DNA of 13,991 bases from the NCBI GenBank assembly GCA_030647845.1, contig JAUSIO010000049.1, positions 1-13,991 of the forward strand, written 5' to 3'. The stretch's first letter is position 1. Each line of letters begins with the position of its first letter. The translations under genes and the position numbers were made by a program. The stretch is from a bacterium. Its GTDB lineage: Bacteria; Patescibacteriota; Minisyncoccia; Phycocordibacterales; SBAW01. A model generated the notes under the pieces. It was not told where the DNA came from. It ran no database searches and saw only the letters and a list, made by a program, of their open reading frames with translations. Below, piece after piece: positions 12,660 to 13,991 of the stretch.

Positions 12660-13241
12660 TTATTGGGCACAGAGGTCGCTGTTGAGTATATTTGGCAACA
12701 ACTGTTGAGCATCTTCGTCATCTTCCGGAGCTATCATTGACACATGATACGCGGCAGCGGCAGCTTCCGCGCAATTGCTAAGAAAATAATAGGCCATGGT
12801 TCGATGGATCCAAATATCGACAGAATTTGGGTAAGTTTCCATAGCGTTGCTACTTAGGGCAAGCGCTTCTTCGTATTTTCCGTCACTTACCAGTTCATAC
12901 AACCTATGACCGAAAATGACTTCATCTACCACTTCATCTACGATTTTTTTACTGGCTGGGTCTGCTTTCCCAGAGTCATAGTCTTCTACACGCTGTAAAG
13001 CCTCTTTGCAGTTGTTCTTTTTATAAAAGTTATGCCTCGCAGCCGCCCAATCACCCAATGAGGCGTCTGGGTTCTTGTCATAAAAATCATTTGTCCACTT
13101 TTCGACCGCAGCCAAATGTTCTTCTGAGGTCGTATATTCGTCAGGGCATTTTTGATGGTAGGGGCCATAAGACACAAACGCCCAAATACCTAAAAGAAGT
13201 AGCGCTCCACCGAGGATATTCCATTTTTGCTCAAGAATCAT
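12660..13241 (-). CDS. Membrane-anchored TPR-like protein
   Basis: This 193-residue protein has an N-terminal signal anchor (about 9-25, ILGGALLLLGIWAFVSYG) after a short MILEQKW start, so the rest is probably outside the membrane. C32 and further cysteines (in NNCKEAL, SNCAEAA and the final LCAQ) could form disulfides. Residues from about 113 to 175 look like two TPR helices pairs: GKYEEALALSSNAMETYPNS, then VDIWIHRTMAYYFLSNCAEA and a third helix ending MIAPED. TPR repeats bind partner proteins. It starts 6 nt after the nuclease-like gene stop, so the two are probably co-transcribed. The specific role is not recognised. Base composition is visibly richer in A+T than the glycosyltransferase genes. 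Confidence 0.7.
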   Translation of the reverse strand: MILEQKWNILGGALLLLGIWAFVSYGPYHQKCPDEYTTSEEHLAAVEKWTNDFYDKNPDASLGDWAAARHNFYKKNNCKEALQRVEDYDSGKADPASKKIVDEVVDEVIFGHRLYELVSDGKYEEALALSSNAMETYPNSVDIWIHRTMAYYFLSNCAEAAAAAYHVSMIAPEDDEDAQQLLPNILNSDLCAQ

Positions 13242-13247
13242 AGGAAT

Positions 13248-13865
13248 TCATTCCATAACTGATTTGAAACCCCAGTTATCCTCATAGTCTTCTACTAAAG
13301 GTGTTTCTATCTTGTATTTTTTCTCATGTTCTCCCTTATACTTATATTCACAAAATCCTAGACGAAATTGTCTCATGCCAACATCTTTGGCTTCCTTCCC
13401 TTCCTTTTTCTTTTCTTGCTGATATAAGCGAAATTCATCTCTCACGTACTTAGCAACAACCTTAGCAGGCACAACAAAAAATCTACACTGTTTCGTCTCT
13501 TTGGTAATATTTACAAAACAGTAAAATAGATTGGCATTTTTCTTCTCGTCATAGTCTCCGTTCTTTTTTTTCAATATCCAACCACTGCAACTCAAGACTA
13601 TTCCAAAAATTCTAGAATTAGCCTCCTCATTTCTTCTTTTTTTTCTATAGTTTGTTTTTACTTCTAACTTAAACATCTTCCCTGTTACAGGGTCAGATAT
13701 CAAAATATCTACGCCTTTCGTGTTACCGAGCGTCATGTTTGCGTCTTTTCCTCGTAAGGCAAGTTGTGATAAAACCGCGAACTCACCGGCCAAAGACACC
13801 TGTGCACTACCGTGAGGCTTAGCCTCACGGTGTTTGGGCGTGGCGACTACGGAACGTTTGCTCAT
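13248..13865 (-). CDS. PD-(D/E)XK nuclease-like protein with REP-encoded N-terminal segment
   Basis: This 205-residue protein carries the PD-(D/E)XK pattern: AGEFAVLSQLALRG at 26-39 (E28), LGNTKGVDILISD at 46-58 (D53) and KLEVKTNYRKKRR at 66-78 (E68 and K70). The layout G-E, then G-x-D, then E-x-K, and the end LVEDYEDNW (190-198), fit small restriction-type or intron-associated endonuclease-like proteins. No methyltransferase partner is present, so calling it a restriction enzyme would go beyond the evidence. Residues 12-19 (HREAKPHG) are encoded by REP copy 4. No start codon lies between the element and the conserved domain, so the hairpin must be translated if the ATG at 13865 is used. The gene is A+T-rich and lysine-rich compared with its neighbours, which hints at acquisition. 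It is divergent from the Mur ligase gene. Confidence 0.65.
   Translation of the reverse strand: MSKRSVVATPKHREAKPHGSAQVSLAGEFAVLSQLALRGKDANMTLGNTKGVDILISDPVTGKMFKLEVKTNYRKKRRNEEANSRIFGIVLSCSGWILKKKNGDYDEKKNANLFYCFVNITKETKQCRFFVVPAKVVAKYVRDEFRLYQQEKKKEGKEAKDVGMRQFRLGFCEYKYKGEHEKKYKIETPLVEDYEDNWGFKSVME
13810..13830. repeat. REP hairpin copy 4, within the nuclease-like gene
   Basis: This copy is identical over 21 bp to the others, with arms 13810-13818 and 13822-13830, and preceded by CTA. Its minus-strand reading frame is HREAKPHG, different from copy 1 (VRLSLT). It sits 35 nt after the start codon, where it could also act as an mRNA hairpin affecting translation. Confidence 0.92.
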
Positions 13866-13909
13866 ATAGCAACACTACACTAAAAAAGAAAAGATGCTAG
13901 ATTGATGGT

Positions 13910-13991
13910 ATGGAAATGAAAAAAGCCCATTTTATAGGCATTGCCGGCGCAGGCATGAGTGCCACGGCAAAGCTCTTGCGCGAGGCGGGTG
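13910..13991 (+). CDS. murC: Mur ligase, probably MurC, N-terminus only
   Basis: Translation from ATG 13910 gives MEMKKAHFIGIAGAGMSATA and then KLLREAG before the window ends. HFIGIAGAGMSA is the nucleotide-binding loop of UDP-N-acetylmuramate-L-alanine ligase and its close relative Mpl. MurC adds L-alanine to UDP-MurNAc in the cytoplasm, the first step of the peptidoglycan peptide. ATG 13916 is an equally possible start, since neither has a clear ribosome binding site. The gene is divergent from the nuclease-like gene across 44 bp. MurC is preferred over Mpl on general frequency; the 27 visible residues cannot separate them. Confidence 0.7.
   Translation, partial: MEMKKAHFIGIAGAGMSATAKLLREAG

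Noticed and set aside
4772..13830. CRISPR array made of the 21-bp repeat
   Set aside because: The four copies are hundreds to thousands of bases apart, two lie inside genes, and there are no cas genes or regular spacers.

Overview
The window looks like chromosomal DNA from a bacterium of the Candidate Phyla Radiation, most likely Parcubacteria-like. That placement is inference. It rests on a VirD4/TraG-type ATPase of a form I associate with that group, an exported HhH-PKD-lamin-tail protein, a short RsmI, very tight gene packing and a RAYT transposase with hairpin repeats. No rRNA, tRNA or CRISPR array is visible.

Layout, left to right. (1) 1-503, minus: the N-terminal part of a family 2 glycosyltransferase that runs off the left edge. 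(2) 635-1369, plus: a lone Nudix-like gene with a good promoter and its own terminator. (3) 1425-6364, minus: five glycosyltransferase genes read 6364 to 1425 (four GT-B type, then one exostosin-like), joined by four ATGA overlaps into one translationally coupled operon. (4) 6411-6736, minus: a self-contained unit (promoter, 70-residue membrane protein, terminator) between glycosyltransferase blocks. (5) 6725-11883, minus: rsmI, a small two-helix membrane protein, the ATPase, the exported HhH-PKD-LTD protein and a further GT4 enzyme, closely spaced. (6) 11931-12647: a RAYT (REP-associated tyrosine transposase) on the plus strand, flanked by identical perfect hairpins. (7) 12660-13865, minus: a membrane-anchored TPR-like protein and a PD-(D/E)XK nuclease-like protein. 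(8) 13910 to the end, plus: the start of a Mur ligase, probably murC.

How the genes work together. The glycosyltransferases probably build a surface glycan. The ATPase and the exported DNA-binding-type protein may form part of a DNA transfer or uptake apparatus. RsmI and the Mur ligase are housekeeping.

The most notable signal is a repeat system. One 21-bp perfect hairpin (9-bp arms CCGTGAGGC and GCCTCACGG around TTA) occurs four times. Two copies bracket the RAYT, and the right one supplies the RAYT stop codon. The other two lie inside protein-coding genes, a glycosyltransferase and the nuclease-like gene, in two different reading frames that both avoid the stop codons present in the element's other frames. 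Other, unrelated palindromes also lie inside coding regions (ATPase tail, exostosin C-terminus, the same glycosyltransferase). This suggests a genome whose genes have absorbed palindromic elements as coding sequence.
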